Assembly (NCBI GenBank): GCA_011009095.1
Contig: VTPC01090692.1
Location: 112,443 to 176,442, forward strand
Direction: 5' to 3'
From: Ignelater luminosus
Lineage: Eukaryota > Arthropoda > Insecta > Coleoptera > Elateridae
DNA length: 64,000 bases
Part shown: positions 13,701-27,061 of the stretch, piece after piece
Layout of the letters: each line of letters starts with the position of its first letter
How positions within the stretch are numbered: the stretch's first letter is position 1
Position numbers and translations under genes: made by a program
Notes under the pieces: generated by a model
Seen by the model: only the letters and a program-made list of their open reading frames with translations
Database searches by the model: none
What the model was told of the DNA's origin: nothing

Positions 13701-15769
13701 TGCGTTTCATACGCCGAAAAAGATCTTTATCAGAAATATAACCAAAAATAGCAGTTCTCTATATACCTGATATTGATTCTGTTTCGTGTACCAACGGTAT
13801 TACGTAGTAAGTTATTATATCGAAATCGATAGATCCGTAAACATTAATTTTCTCGATGGTATATTATAAGGCATGTTATCATGTTTGTATTAAATGTTTA
13901 CTTTATTTATGTTAGGTTTACTGTCTAACATTATTATAATCACGGATACACAGTAGCAAAAGATAAACGTCGCAATACGTTTGTGTACATTTTAAAACAG
14001 CAGAGAATTTATCATATCAAAATAACAAGTTGCACTCTTATCCAGATTACTCTCTGTCAAGCTCAGGGTTAAATAGAATTAAAAATTTAAATTCGTCAAG
14101 AACAGATAAATAAGACAATTCTTAAAAATTCTAGAATCAAAATTAAATAAATTCCAAACCAGTTCAAATTCTTTAAATTCGTTATCATCACACTTTAATA
14201 CACACACTTAATGTTGCTAAACATTCTTGAAACAGATGATAATTGCTTATTTATCATTTTTCTTGTACAAAGGTTACATTGTATAGTACTATAATAAAAT
14301 TTAGTAAGGAGATAAAATTCTACAAACGATTCAAGCGTTTCAGTGCTTGCTGACAGATAAACCTTTTAGTTTTCTTCATGATGATAGATGGTGTTAAAGG
14401 TATAAATCATGAAGGATTTTTATAAAATTTGAAAAGTGGAACTTCTTGATACTTAGAACGAATCTGATTGTGGGTCGAGGTGATATAATACATAATCAAT
14501 CGAAATTGTTCTAATTCGAAAAGTAGACCTTTTATCTTGCGCTACAAGATTACTATTTAGTAAATGTATTTCGAAATTTATAATAAAGAAAAATAATAAT
14601 GGAATAATATTGCTCTTATCAATTCCAAAATAACATAAACTGAAGAATGAAAAACAACATAAAAAAATAATTTGTTTACTAACACTAATAGAATAGTAGA
14701 AGCTATCTGCTGAAAAATTGTATTCCCGCATCCCACATCCCGTAGCAATGTCGTTGTTTTTAAACCTTGCTACTACTAGTGCCTAGAGCGACGACAATAA
14801 TAAATTACTGTCGTCTAAAACAAAAGAGTGTATACGTATTCATTATCTTGGAATATCCCTGCATTATAGATGCATACTTCACAAGAGAAAAAAAGAACGA
14901 ACGTTCTCTAGTGTATCTAGAATTTTACCTATAAAATGTTTCGGGAAACATTCAAGATTGCCACAAACAATTGCTACACAACTTAAAAACAGATGATAAA
15001 ATTTTGCAAACAAATTTCATTGTGCAAGTGCTTGTTTTTTTTATGAACCAAAATATAAACAAGTTTGACAGTAACTTGGATGATAAACAGATAATAAACA
15101 CAGAATATTTGTGAAAGTATTGAGGCTCGTCTTGAAAAATCGTTGACGTCAAATATGAAGATCAACCGAAACATTTTAATTTATGTAATTTAAGTTTTGG
15201 AACCATAATAATATCGTTTGGATGATGACCATGATTTCCTAAACTTCATTTTTTTATTATACAAGATGTTTGTTTCTAATTCGAATTTTGAGGAGATTAG
15301 AGATGTTTGAGATAAAGTGCCTTAAGGAATTTTTGCCCACTAACAAGGAAAAAATTTGTTTTTTCTTTTGTTTTGCCATGCTATTTCTTGGTCTCTTCCT
15401 GATCATTGATAAACTGTAAAATACTCAATTTTGCTCCAATTTATGCAATCTTGATTCTCGAGTAGTTTTCTAGATCCATAGATTCGAAATTGAAACACAC
15501 TGCATATTCCAAAAATTGTTTTAAGAAAGAGCTTTTGTAGAGATTTTTGCTCTCCACCAGACTACGAACGGTAGCCCAAGTTCTGGTTTGTCTTCAGAAT
15601 AGTCCACTTGAGGTGGCAAAAGGTTCGTCTCCACCCTCTACCAGATCACTTCAATTAGGGACTGTCGGGCTTTGTTCTCCACCATGTACTATTACCTTCT
15701 ATCGATCAATCGATGGTAGATTTATCTCATTTTTTAACCGAAAGGTAAGTTTACCGAAGGTTAAATCAA
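10740..15769. other. non-coding DNA, nothing recognised
   Basis: Long AT-rich stretch with no supported gene. A lone GGACACACCGTATA near 11188 resembles one terminus of the Tc1/mariner-type MITEs found elsewhere in the window, without a partner end. Confidence 0.4.
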
Positions 15770-16030
15770 TCACAAGAAAAATTGGTCGAATGAAATGGTA
15801 TTCACTTGAATGGTTTCAATTTTAATTCCTTCAACAGAATACAAATAATATGTCAGGTGGGTTTTTAAGACGCCATGGCAATCAATAAACGCAACGTATA
15901 TAGATAATTCAAATGCGACTTGTCGTTTGTATTCTTTCACAACAGATGACAGTCGTTCTTCATAGTCATTATAGCAGTATCTCTGCTCCGACTGACCGCC
16001 ACCATTTAAGGTCTGAACTACGATTTGCAC
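15770..16030 (-). pseudogene. possible non-LTR reverse transcriptase scrap
   Basis: The minus-strand reading contains LSIYVAFIDCHGVLKT, which resembles the 'LY.AFID..KAFD' motif of LINE reverse transcriptases. A K/R-rich helix before it and a block like 'L...GI...I' follow in the right order. The catalytic Asp and the following KAFD are not intact, and no other RT motif was seen nearby, so the call is weak. Confidence 0.25.
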
Positions 16031-19000
16031 AGCTTCATGTCTTTTTTAACCTTCACAAACTGTAGTGAACATAAACAACATGTTTTGTAACCAAGACGTG
16101 CAGATGATGCAACTGAATCTGACATGAAACGCACCACGTTCCTGATCTAAAGATTCTTCTATCATTTTCGGATGGTGCAGTTCCTACTGGAACTAATAAT
16201 CTGTTGTTCATTCGATGTCTACGAGGGTTTAGAGTAGGCTTCCACTGTTTTTCCCAGAATTCTCAGCGTTCTTCCGAGAACACCCAATCCAAAATTTACA
16301 AGTTTGGAAATCTATATGTACTTTTTGTAAGCCCAGCACAGTGCCACGAGTTACTTAAAACAGGACCGGCCCAAAAAACGTGCAAATAAGGCAACTTGCA
16401 ACGTGATCACTAAACGCTGCACAGTGGTGAATAAGAATGCAACTAAAAAGGGAGATTCTATCATAGGCGCCACTAACTCTACGATAAATTAAACGTCGAT
16501 AAATATTTCATGACGATTAGTTTACCATTCTATTAATATACCATGAGATTTTAATTACTTCGACGAATTTACAGTCGATCAATTCGATGCGAGGAATTAA
16601 CCTACTACTACCTAGTTTAACTTTGTCTCTCTTCGCCCTCCACGGCAAGCTAGAGAAAAAAAACATTTTTTAAGATCATTCTACTTACATTAATAAATAA
16701 CCTAGTTGAACTCAAATTAAGTTATCTATTGTTTGTTAAAAGAAATGGAGATTTCATAAATAAGGTACAAACGTAATAAAATTAAAATTATCTTATACGT
16801 AACGGTAGCTATCTCAACAACCGTCCAAACAAGGTTTTGTGATTCTTGAATTTAACTCTGCCTGATTTTTTCTTTTCCCGAAAATTGAGAAACATCACCT
16901 CGTGTCTTAATAACAGGAAACAACTGCTAAAAGTATGAAAAGAAAAAATTAGTATTAGCATTCAAGTTATAGTTATGTAAATGAGAAATCTCAAAGAGCA
17001 TTTGTAAGACATAACTGGAGCAAGCAGCAATAACTGCTTCATGATTAGTAGGATAATTGAGTCGGCAAACGTCAGCACTCATTTCTATTTTATATAAGTG
17101 TGTAAACGCTCTTTGTTTCGAATTCACTGTATTTATCTTTTTTCAACTTGTTGTCGCGTTTGCGGAATCTTTCTGAAAATCTCTGCTGCTCTGTCAGATT
17201 TTTCCGGATTACCAATATTTTTTAGTGCAAAGAAGAAAAGAAGAATGGATAAACGAATTTTACTTCAGATTTGTAGGATTTGACTATAGAAAGTAACACA
17301 GCAAACACTAGATGGCCTATTTCTTTCTTTTCGCTCTTGACATCTTTAAGAAAGCACGGTTGTTAAGAGTCGAAAACAAAAGATTCCTTGTTTTGAGAAG
17401 GAGATAGATGCAGTTTTGCTGGTGAATGGTGATATTTGTAATAACAAATGCAATCCTCGTTTGGAGGTAGATGAGCTACGTCTGGAATTTCTAAAAAGTG
17501 CGTTGATTTGGTTTCCCGTTCTCTTATTAGTAACCTGGCGTTTATATCATCGTCGGTAAGGCTCAATCAACGGTATAGTTTAGCTTGAAGCAATCATAAC
17601 TGTCAAGTTATCACGCACAAACAGTACCATATTTGATATTTTATCCACGATAAAAAATAATCTTTACTATGCTTTAGTTTCAAAGAACAATACCGTAAAT
17701 TTAATATTCATATTTCTTTTATCCGCGGTGAGGACAAATAGTTTCCTAAAACCATAAAATGATGAAAAGAATCTTTCCGATTGGAAATAACTCGAAAAAT
17801 TATACAGACAGTGATAATTCCCTTTCATCAAATGATTAGTAGACACCATATTGTTTAATCAACCATGGGAAAATGTAGATATAAAACCATATGTACACAA
17901 CACAAATCATTTTTGTTTATTGTAATTGCGTAATGAATATATTTAGTATGTACTGGCTTTTTTTACGCCTTGACTTTCACTAGAATCTTATTTTGGTTAC
18001 AAGACCGCACGCCTTAAATAGATGATAGCATTAGATCACTAATAATAATTTATCGCATTGATAGTATCCTAATTAATAATTATAGATATTCAAACAAATG
18101 TAGGTGTTTATTAAATGAACTTCTTTGGTGGTTGTTGCTGTTTTATTATTTTTGTAACAGCTTATAGATCATACTAATGAGAAATTTGTCTAACTTTAGA
18201 TCTCATTTGCAATACCTACTGGCTTTGAATTAATTATTTAATTAATTAAACTAAATTCGTTTCGGTTTAATAAGATACGATGAGTAATAAATTTTATTAA
18301 CTCTTAATGAAGACTTTGACTAAATATAAAATTTGATGGTTTGTTTATTTTTCTGTTTTATTTTTATGTTTTTTGCTAGGTTAATTAGAAAGAGAATTTA
18401 CAACAATAAAACATTATTTCTTTTTTAATTATATACCACTCATTCTATTCTTACCAAAAATGGTAATCAAGGAAAGCCTTCCTTCTGTGTTTATAGCTCT
18501 GCTTCTCACTACATCATCGTTCAAGTATTTTTAATACGAAGATGGTTTAGTGTGGAATTTGAAAATTTTCATTATGACTATGGTTTGAAGCTGGTTATGG
18601 TTATTTCATTAGGAAATTTCCCAAAGTTGTTAAGAGAGGGCAGGAATTATCAAACTTTTCAGCGTGAACTAGACGGTTTTTTTTATAATAGCGTATTGTA
18701 AGCAGAAAACTATTCTTTGATTATAAGTTCATCAACTTAAAAGTCAACAAATTTTAATCTCAGCCACCTGCAAGAAAATGATGTGGTATTTGTAAACGTT
18801 TTAAATCTTTTATTTTAGATTTTACCAGTAGATGGCGTTATTCTTGAATTATTAATTTATATTTATTTAATTGCATTGGTATAGTCTTTGTCAGTGTGTG
18901 TTACTTATCAAAGCATTTATTAAGTTTCTTATCAGTTATCACTGTAATATTTTTCAAGTTCGGTACAATCATCATTATAATGAAATTTATTAAAAATCTA

Positions 19001-19559
19001 TTTTTGTTTAATAGTAATGACCATTTACATTAGTAAAGGTTTCCGTTAATACGAAAGAACATTATTGTTGTAAGTATATGGTTTGCTAAGTATTGCGTGT
19101 TACAAATTTATTATTCAGCAACATTAACGCACCTTATGTAAGATTCTCGGAATATGAAATTTACCTTGGATTCATTATTATTTTTATTCTGGGAATATTT
19201 TCCTTGCTAAAGATGAATATCGGATGTTATCATACAGTTACTACTGCGTACGTGTAGTTTATTTTGCAATAAATAATTTTGCGCAGCATTAATTAAGGCA
19301 AAAAAAGAAAAATTACTACCCTAGTGCAGGTACACGAAACCTGAGACTTTTCCAGTAATAAGTTAAATTAATATTTTTATTTAAAGTCCGCAATTTGATT
19401 TTTATTTATTTAATTATACATGGTGCATCCTAAAGTACTAATATAATTGTGTCGATATTTGAAATTAATAAGCGTCCGAGAAACTAATGCTTTCCTAACC
19501 TGTTTTAACAATAATACTGATAACGCTTAATCTACTTATTTCTCTTTTTAATGTTGCAG
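16031..19559. other. non-coding DNA, nothing recognised
   Basis: AT-rich intron-like or intergenic sequence. Short open frames have no motif or splice support. Confidence 0.4.
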
Positions 19560-19598
19560 TTTACGAAAAAGAAATTGAAAAAGCTGCAAAAGTCATAG
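19560..19598 (+). other. candidate 39-nt microexon, unassigned
   Basis: A strong acceptor (pyrimidine-rich tract ending TTGCAG) precedes 39 bases that end at a fair donor (GTAAAATC). Only one frame is open, reading YEKEIEKAAKVI with two bases before and one after. The end phase does not fit the next tai exon, which needs two bases upstream, so if real it is 5' UTR, needs another exon in between, or belongs to another gene. It may also be chance. Confidence 0.2.
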
Positions 19599-20364
19599 GT
19601 AAAATCTGTTGATTTAGTTTGTTTTCGTACTAGAACTAATCTTGCGGAATTGTTTCTGTACAAAGCATATGTCTTTAAAATACATTTAAACCTTGCTAAA
19701 TTACGTAAACGATTTGCTTTTGATTTTTAATATAAACGTAGAGCTTTGCCTCTCTTGCTATGAATTTGATGAATTAAAATCTCAAAAATTAAGTTTTCAC
19801 ATTAATAAAAGTGAACGTAATAGATAAGAACACTGCTCTTCTTTGTACCAACCGTTATTGTTTCTGACCCACCTGATTCCACTGCGCAATGGCAACTAGA
19901 TAAGTTCTAATTAACTTGTTTTTATGTTTTAGTCTTATTTCTTTCTTGAATAGCACATGTGTAAAGCAAAATAATAATTTCAGTGTAAAAAGAACGTATT
20001 AATCATCTGTTTTGATAAAGCACCACATGTGGCACAATAAAAGAACCCATTGTTTTAGACGCATACTTGATAAATTATCAACTTACACTTTTTGTCATTA
20101 AACGCTGCATTTTTCAATTCGATGCACGCTTTTACAACACGTCTTTAAATTATTAACAAAACTGAAAGTGTTTTACATTCATATTTTTCAACACATGATG
20201 GAACAAAATCGTTAAATAATATTAATAGTAACTTGCAATACGTTTCACAATAAACATCATCAAAACAGTTGAAGTTTTGAAGTAGTAGTAGCTACAATTT
20301 CCGTTTTTATGAGGGCATCTATTTTTATGCGGTTGATTCTCACAAGTTTGCTTTTGCTTTTACG

Positions 20365-20540
20365 AGGGCTGGTGCAGCTGGACCCGTGACCTACCTCAAC
20401 GATTGAAGGCTACGGCGTCGAGGCGCGTCCCTAGACGATGGTATGTTACAGCTGCGATTTGCGCGTGCGCGCATTGCCTGTTGCGTGCCGACGTCGAGAC
20501 GCCTCTAGCTCGAGTATTGATTTGAAATTTTTAAAACCGC
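20365..20540 (+). promoter_or_regulatory. CpG-rich stretch, possible promoter or 5' exon
   Basis: In an AT-rich surrounding, this stretch is GC-rich with many CpGs. It contains GCGCGTGCGCGCA, similar to the NRF1/Ewg palindromic site, plus GTGCCGACGTCGAGACG. It lies 4.1 kb before the first recognised tai coding exon, a plausible place for an internal promoter or UTR exon. No TATA box, initiator or start codon could be tied to it. Confidence 0.3.
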
Positions 20541-21656
20541 ATTCCGCTCTTGAGAAATGTATATTGTGTTTGCTAAGTACCCGCCTTTGCTGCAGAAAAG
20601 GGTTGCTGGAAATTTCCATATACAAAAGTTAATAAAACAGTAGGCCTTTCCTTGAAAAATTTATTTTTCTTCTTGGCGACTTTGTGCGTGCAATGATATC
20701 GAAAAAAAGGGAATTTAAACAAACGAAAACTATTCGTTCTACTTATATTCTGTTGGATTAATAGTTGTGGGAACAATTTTGTTATAAATTATAATACTCG
20801 AGCACGAGCTTTGTTAGTAACTTGCGTTTTTGAGGTTATGCTTTATTTATTTATTTAATAAAACTTTTTGAAAAGAATTTGTAATTAAGTGAAACTATTT
20901 TAATTAATTCAAGAAACCTGAGATGATTCTAATCAATTATGTTTATTCAAATAAGGATTGATATCTATAGGAAGAAATTTAAAACGATGCTTAAAAAAAC
21001 AAAGAAATAATTGAATTCAATATTGCAAATTATAATTACGCAATGAAATTATAAATTGAAAATGACGTTAACATTTTCAAAGAAGCACTAAATAGCGATA
21101 GTCCGATACAAAAATCAACTAACTAAAACAAAACAAAACAGATAACGTTCTAAAAGTGATTAACAGCAATAATGATAATTAAGCTACTTGGTAGAACCAT
21201 TATTTTTCCTGACGACGTCATAAAAGATTAATAATAATGAAATTCTTCACAAACAAGTTCAATATACACAAATAAAAATCAAACTACGTAACGTCATTTC
21301 GAGCGGGATTTTTAAATTCGCACATTTTTAATTATTGTTTATTCTTGAAATGATACAAAGATAAATCATCTTAATGCGTAATTAGTAATTACATTTCACG
21401 ATGATCGATGCTTGCTGTGTTAAATGTAACGATCTGTAAATAATTAGTCAGATTTATGTATTTGTATAGTCTTTATCAGTTTTGTTGCGTTTGTTTGTTG
21501 TGTTGTCTAAAATGAAAGTACTCATTCTAAATTTAGGAATTGTTTGGAATCTCTAAACTATTTTCTGCTTTATAAATATACTTCGATTGACTATACGCTA
21601 TAAAGAAAATTTTATTAATCAACAGTTTATGGCGTCTTTATATTAAATTTTCTTCT
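20541..21656. other. non-coding DNA, nothing recognised
   Basis: AT-rich; no exon or delimited repeat was seen. Confidence 0.4.
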
Positions 21657-21956
21657 ATTGGATGATTTGAATAAAAGTACTTTCTTAAGTGTTTTGTTTT
21701 TTATTTAATTTTCTCAACCGGTTTTGTTCAAATGAACATCTTCAGGAGAAAAATTGTCGTTAAATATGAATATAAAAATTCATTTTGTTGGATTTGTAGA
21801 AGTAATTTTTAGCTGTAGGTAATCTTTTCCTTATTTGTAGAATATTTAAAAGGTAAGTTTTCTGTATACAATGATTTTCTTTTAATTAGTTCTGTTTGTT
21901 GTTGAGAAAATTAAATAAAAAATTAAACATTTAAGGAAGTATTCAAATCATCCAAT
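21657..21956. mobile_element. 300-bp foldback element
   Basis: The left arm (21657-21718), starting ATTGGATGATTTGAATA, is repeated in inverse orientation at 21901-21956, sharing TTATTTAATTTTCTCAAC at the inner side. The centre has no coding. Size and structure suit a MITE; target duplication is not clear. Confidence 0.55.
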
Positions 21957-22659
21957 ACATACGCACCTTAAGCCATGGATCTCCAATACATAAATTTCCT
22001 TCTGTTCGAAATGATGTTCAGTAGAGAAATTTTATGAAATAAAGCACAATTAAAATATGATCTGATCTGTGTTTCTTTTAGTTTTTCCAAGTTACGATGT
22101 TTGTATCTCTTCATTTGGAAACTGCAACATTCTATGGACTACGACTACCTTATTGTCATTATTATTACTCTTAGGAGTCTTAGGAACCAGACGCTAAAGT
22201 AGGATTGCTATCTAACTTCCTAGGTCTAATTAGAGCCCAAAGAAATCTCCCATGTGTCTGTTTTGGAATCAGAGAGAGACCACCTTTCATGTGTTTGTTT
22301 TGAAATGTAATGGGGAAAAAGGAACAAAGCGCAAAAACAATCTTTGTTTAAAGGCGCTGATATGCTTTGAAACGGCTGTGATAGGCTTAATTATTGTAAG
22401 ACGCCTACTTTGACAGCTAAACAAAAAGTTAAATGGGTAGTTAACTAGCTTTCCGACTTTGCTGGGAACTACCTTGGTTTTATTGTAAATAGATTGACAA
22501 GTCGGAAGGTGTTTGAAATCTTGTTTGCTGAGTTACCGATCTACGGCAACACCGATTTTGAAAAACTTATACAATGTATACAGTAAGACAGAAACTGTTT
22601 ATAAACTTGACAGCATCGATGTTTATTTCCTTCTATTATAATCACCATGTATGCCATCC

Positions 22660-22800
22660 CCTCGTGATTATAAAAGAATTAAAGGGTTAGAAAATATTAT
22701 TTGCAAAAATTTCGAAGAAGGTAGAGGCCCCAACACTGAACCTTGAGGAATCCCAATTTCAATTCGTTTTATGGTGACAAATAATGCTTCATGCTGTCAC
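22660..22800 (-). pseudogene. LINE reverse-transcriptase fragment
   Basis: The minus strand over 22722-22754 encodes GIPQGSVLGPL, the highly conserved RT motif found just before the YxDD box in Jockey/CR1/RTE-type non-LTR retrotransposons. Upstream on the same strand (to about 22990) only scattered open stretches remain, and no YADD follows. The fragment is short and disrupted. Confidence 0.6.
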
Positions 22801-23281
22801 AATATTCTTTAAATTGCAGATGCCTGTTGTGTGGCATCGAATCTATTAATGGTTTTGGATGATGGGTTGATTGAGCCTAGAAGCACTTTCAGCTTGATCC
22901 TTAGATAGTTGGGACTATCTTTATTGAGTAAAGGATTTCTGAGTCCTGACTTTTCTATCGACTTGATGAAGTTAGTTATTCCATTTTTGCTACTCCTTTT
23001 TGATTCCTTTAGAAACTATGACTCTCTCCTGAATTCAACAAAGTTGTGCATTGTAGAAACGGTGATTTAGCCGTCCGTCACTTTGGTCTTCTATAGTCTA
23101 TACGATTAGATGATTTTTACAGGGAAGTGCCGCCTTTTACAAATGCTAGTTTCCAGATAATTCGTGATCTGTTGATTAATGGACCCAGCACTTATTTTTC
23201 TTTTTTTAACTTAAATTTTAAATTTTTGAAAATTTGAGTCGCAAATTTCCTTGGCTTCTTGCAACAGGACACTCCACTCCA

Positions 23282-23880
23282 CCCCACTGCCACTTCAGGC
23301 AAACTTGAAGGTTTCAGTTTTTCTAAAAAAGTGAAATTTTCGAGTAAATGCCATTTTTCAGTAAAATTGAATCTTTGATTATGATGATGGTGAGTGCGAA
23401 TAATTAAACTTGTGAAATCGTACTTCAGCCTCCACCGTTGACTTACCATTAGGCTTGATTTTCCAACTGGCACTACGGCCAAGTTTCGTCTTCCAACAGG
23501 CTGTAATCAGACTTGACTCTCTCCCAGATCTTACGTATCAAATTATACTTCGGATGGTATCGAGTTTTAGCCAAGATCGTTGTTAACGTTTGTACCCCAC
23601 TCCAGGTAAATTTAAATGCTGGACTTTTTTCTTAAAAGTGAAAACTAGAGAAAACCTTTAGTAACAATATTGTGTGGTAATGAGTGCGAACACGAGAACT
23701 TTTATCTGGAAAACTAAACTTGTTGCGAGATCGGGTTTTACTTCTCTCTCGAACTACCTTCGCATCTCACAGTCAAGTTTCTTCCTCCAACAGACTACCT
23801 GCTTACAATCACACTTCGTTCTCTCCCAGATCTTAGATATTAAATTATACGTCTCGGTTATTCATCACGATTGTTGATCA
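23282..23880. repeat. diverged tandem duplication, two ~300-bp units
   Basis: Unit 1 (about 23282-23590) and unit 2 (about 23594-23880) share an ordered series of motifs: CCCCACT near the start, GAGTGCGAA, AAACTTGT, AAGTTTC..CTCCAACAG and CTCTCCCAGATCTTA, then an AAATTATAC run. Divergence is substantial, so the duplication is old. No coding potential is supported. Confidence 0.55.
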
Positions 23881-24644
23881 AATAATTCTTGTAAACATAA
23901 AACTTTACTGTATCTAGTTGGCTTAAAACTTTGATGGACATGAGCCGAAGACGTGTGAATTTATGAATGCAGACACGTAAATGCAAACATAAATTTATCG
24001 TTGCATACTGTAATAAAATTGAACGAGTGCATCACTTCCGTTACATTGGTTTTACAAACTATAGCAAGGAAATGTGTATTTTTATTGTCAGTAAAAGTGA
24101 CTACACGTGAGAATTAAGTGTGTTTTTTGACGTTATAGGCTATACGCCTTGTGCTTTGATAGTGCGTTTGATTAAAACGCTTTTAAAACACAGAAGGAAT
24201 AGCAAACGAATCTTAGATACAAGCAAATTATGGAAAATCGTTTTATCATTTACTTCTTTAACAAAAGACCAATCATTCGAGCATTACTAGCAATCAATTT
24301 AAGTGAAATTTATGCTCCTGAAATGTTACGAGCAGGATACAACTTTTGCCCATAATAGACAACTTGACAAAAATGTTTTTTGATCTTTTGACTAAAAAAC
24401 TGTAGAGTTTTTTCCTCCTGCCTTTCTCAGAACTAAAGATATCTAGCCTCAGAACAGGACGCATATTTTTATAACCACCTGATATATTAAATCAATGAAA
24501 CAAATTAATTACAGGTTAATAACTTCTTGTGTGCACCTCGTATGTACTAAAATCAAGTTTAATTTACAAAATTTGCAATAATTTTTACATCTAAGCACAT
24601 TGCATCCTAAACTAGATTTACTAATAAATTATTTATTGTTTCAG

Positions 24645-24752
24645 GCTCGGTCCATGTGAGCTTCAGGACCCGGTGTGGGCCAAGATGAGCGCCTTGGCCG
24701 CCGGTGTCAATAAGAAAAGGAAGAAATCCGACCCTAAACCCCAGGCGCAAAT
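24645..24752 (+). CDS. tai: Taiman coactivator, N-terminal coding exon
   Basis: This exon opens after ATTGTTTCAG and closes at a consensus donor (GTAAGT at 24753). Its first base completes a codon from an upstream exon. The reading LGPCELQDPVWAKMSALAAG, followed by the basic NKKRKKSD run (a likely nuclear localisation signal), is what I recall for the N-terminus of insect Taiman. It ends with two bases (AT) that join the T opening the next exon to make Ile, so phases agree. An in-frame Met lies at 24685. The upstream codons and the clean acceptor argue that translation begins in an earlier exon, which I could not find. The following intron is about 9.1 kb. Confidence 0.9.
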
Positions 24753-26429
24753 GTAAGTTATACGTATCAGTGCGACTACCACATATGTATATGTATCATC
24801 AAAAAACATTATTTAATATTACAATGAAAGCACATAGCACAAGTACTGCATAAATTTCTTGAACTCCTTTGTATTCGTGTCGTCTTTCCTTTAAGTTGCG
24901 CATCGGATAAATTTATAGTCTTTATGCAAAGTAGTGTGTGTTGAATGCGCTGACGACGGCAGGGTATTCTTCGTGTCCTCTTCGCTATAAATGTGGGTCA
25001 CTGACGTGGTGTGTATGTGTGTGTGATGTAGTTACTATTGATATAACCGTAACTTCCAGGTAATCACGGAGAACGCCGACACCTTCAATTATGCAAGACG
25101 TAATTAGCAAGTTCTAATCGCGTTTAAACCCTGAAAATTAGATTTGTTAATGCTAAAATTGTACAGTTTGAAGGTTTATGTTTCGTTCTTTCTTTGAATA
25201 ATTATTAGCAGGACCTCACTTAATTTCATATTTTGTTAACAAGTTAATGAACCAGCGTACTTATTTTTGACAAGTTAACAATGCTGCTATTCATAATTTG
25301 AACTAAAAAAAAAAAATCAAAACAGTTCGAGTTAGTTTCTCAAGCAACATTTTGATCGGACAAAAATCAGTTACAAGCTTTCAGCGTTACATTGCCATAC
25401 TTGTGTATAACTGTTGAATTATTCAAGACCTGAATCTTTTGAATGTGTTCGTGATGCGGTCTTAAAGAATTTATTGTTTGTAGTATTGTAGTTCATCAAT
25501 AAAATGTACACCATACGCTTTTCCTTTAAGGCATTTTAATGGAGACCTTGCTTAAATTTTAATACAACCTACCACATTAGTTGATTGCATGTTATGTAAA
25601 TTATAAATGTTCCAATCTAGAAGCTACATACATATCAGATATCTCTAGTATTTTTTTCCTAATAAATATCTAAGGGAATTTGGGAATCCAATAAGCTCTC
25701 AAAGCAAAACTTAGATCGGTTAACTTAATGGACGTAAACTACAGAAAAAGGAATAAAGAATACTGTGGAAGTCGTATATAAAAATCAGTTACGTCATGAT
25801 TGCAATTTCATAAGTTTTATAAAATGAATACCTTTGATTGTTCTACTCTTTTAATTTTTTAAATTCTAAAAATCAACTAAACTTGAGTTTTCTTTTTTTC
25901 CCATTCGCACGCCAGTTACAAACAACTCTTACTGTAGTAGGTATATGGATGACCAAACAGCTGATTTCTTTGCAATTTCCAATGAAATGCGCAATTAATC
26001 TTGTCTGACTTTCGCTAACTATCAGTTGTTCTTTGCTTTATAGAAATTTTAGCATTAACAGTATAATAGCTGTAACTTGCGAAGGATCCTTTCGAGAAAA
26101 ACTTGAGACGGTATAAGCGATAGCTTTATAGGTGAAATATTAGTTAAACTGCGTTTTAATATCTGCCAACCTATTCATCCGCACACCTATAGTTCTCACT
26201 CAAGCTTGACTGTGTAAGATAATGCTTAAGAATCCCAAAGATAGCGTTCTCAGTCACAGATAGAAAGTTTGACGGTAAAGTTCGAAATGTTCTTCTGTTT
26301 TACTGTCTCACGTGTCATCGCAAATTTGTACCGAAGGCTTTGGAAGCCTTTTGGCCTTTCCAGCCCTGGAAAATGAAATTGAAAGGAGTAGCTGAATACT
26401 GTGGTCGAATACATCCCCGCTATATGAAT
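24753..26429. other. tai intron, first part
   Basis: Intronic AT-rich DNA with a short GT-rich run near 25010-25025 (tgtgtgtatgtgtgtgtg-like). No exon is supported. Confidence 0.6.
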
Positions 26430-27045
26430 TGAATTGCTTTGGGGTGGCATGGCAGCAAAGGGCCCGGAGAGGGGACGCGGCGCCCAATTGGTCCTCCGAA
26501 GATCCTGGATAGGAGGTGAAGTTCAATTTGCGGCTGGTAAGTCTTCTTGGCGGCCTTGGTGGGAGAACGACGGCAAGAAAGAAAGGAAAAGAACTGGTCT
26601 CGTCCTGCAAACCGCAACGAATCGCCGGAGTAGCCGGCGCGACCAGTGGCAAGCCACCGGCCGGGCCGGGCTCCGGAGAGTCGACGCCATCGTCGGGCTC
26701 AGAACCGGGTTAAAGGAGTAAGGATTCGGGGTAGGTATTTTGGGTGGGTTGTGGAAAATACTGTTCCGGCATTTGCCTTCATCACTAGGGGAAACCACGG
26801 CAAACCCTAGTGAGAACAGGCGGCGCGGGGAAGTCCCAGGCCTTCCGAATGCGATCACATCGCTGGAGCCGCAAGCTGCGTCGCTCGGTTTGTATGGGGG
26901 CGGTGAGATGTTTCCTAATTGAAATGGCGATGCATTGAGTGGCCGTGCCAGTTTGATTTGAGCTTAGCGGTACATTAGGGGTGTAGCATGTAGTATGTCT
27001 TGGAGGTCGGGAGGGTGATCCAGTGTGTTTTGTAGAAATCTGGAC
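26430..27045. other. GC-rich island beside LINE
   Basis: This stretch is visibly far richer in G+C than the rest of the window, with CGG/CCG-rich runs around 26620-26700. On the minus strand it follows directly after the LINE RT C-terminal region, so it is probably the element's 3' part or an additional piece. Overlapping open frames on both strands reflect base composition; no family motif was recognised. Confidence 0.45.
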
Positions 27046-27061
27046 GGGGGGGGGGGGGGGG
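27046..27061. repeat. G16 homopolymer
   Basis: Sixteen consecutive Gs inside the LINE fragment. The length is prone to sequencing error and may itself cause an apparent frameshift. Confidence 0.9.

Noticed and set aside
26308..26922. Several overlapping open frames on both strands
   Set aside because: They overlap one another in five frames and have no known motif; high GC explains them.
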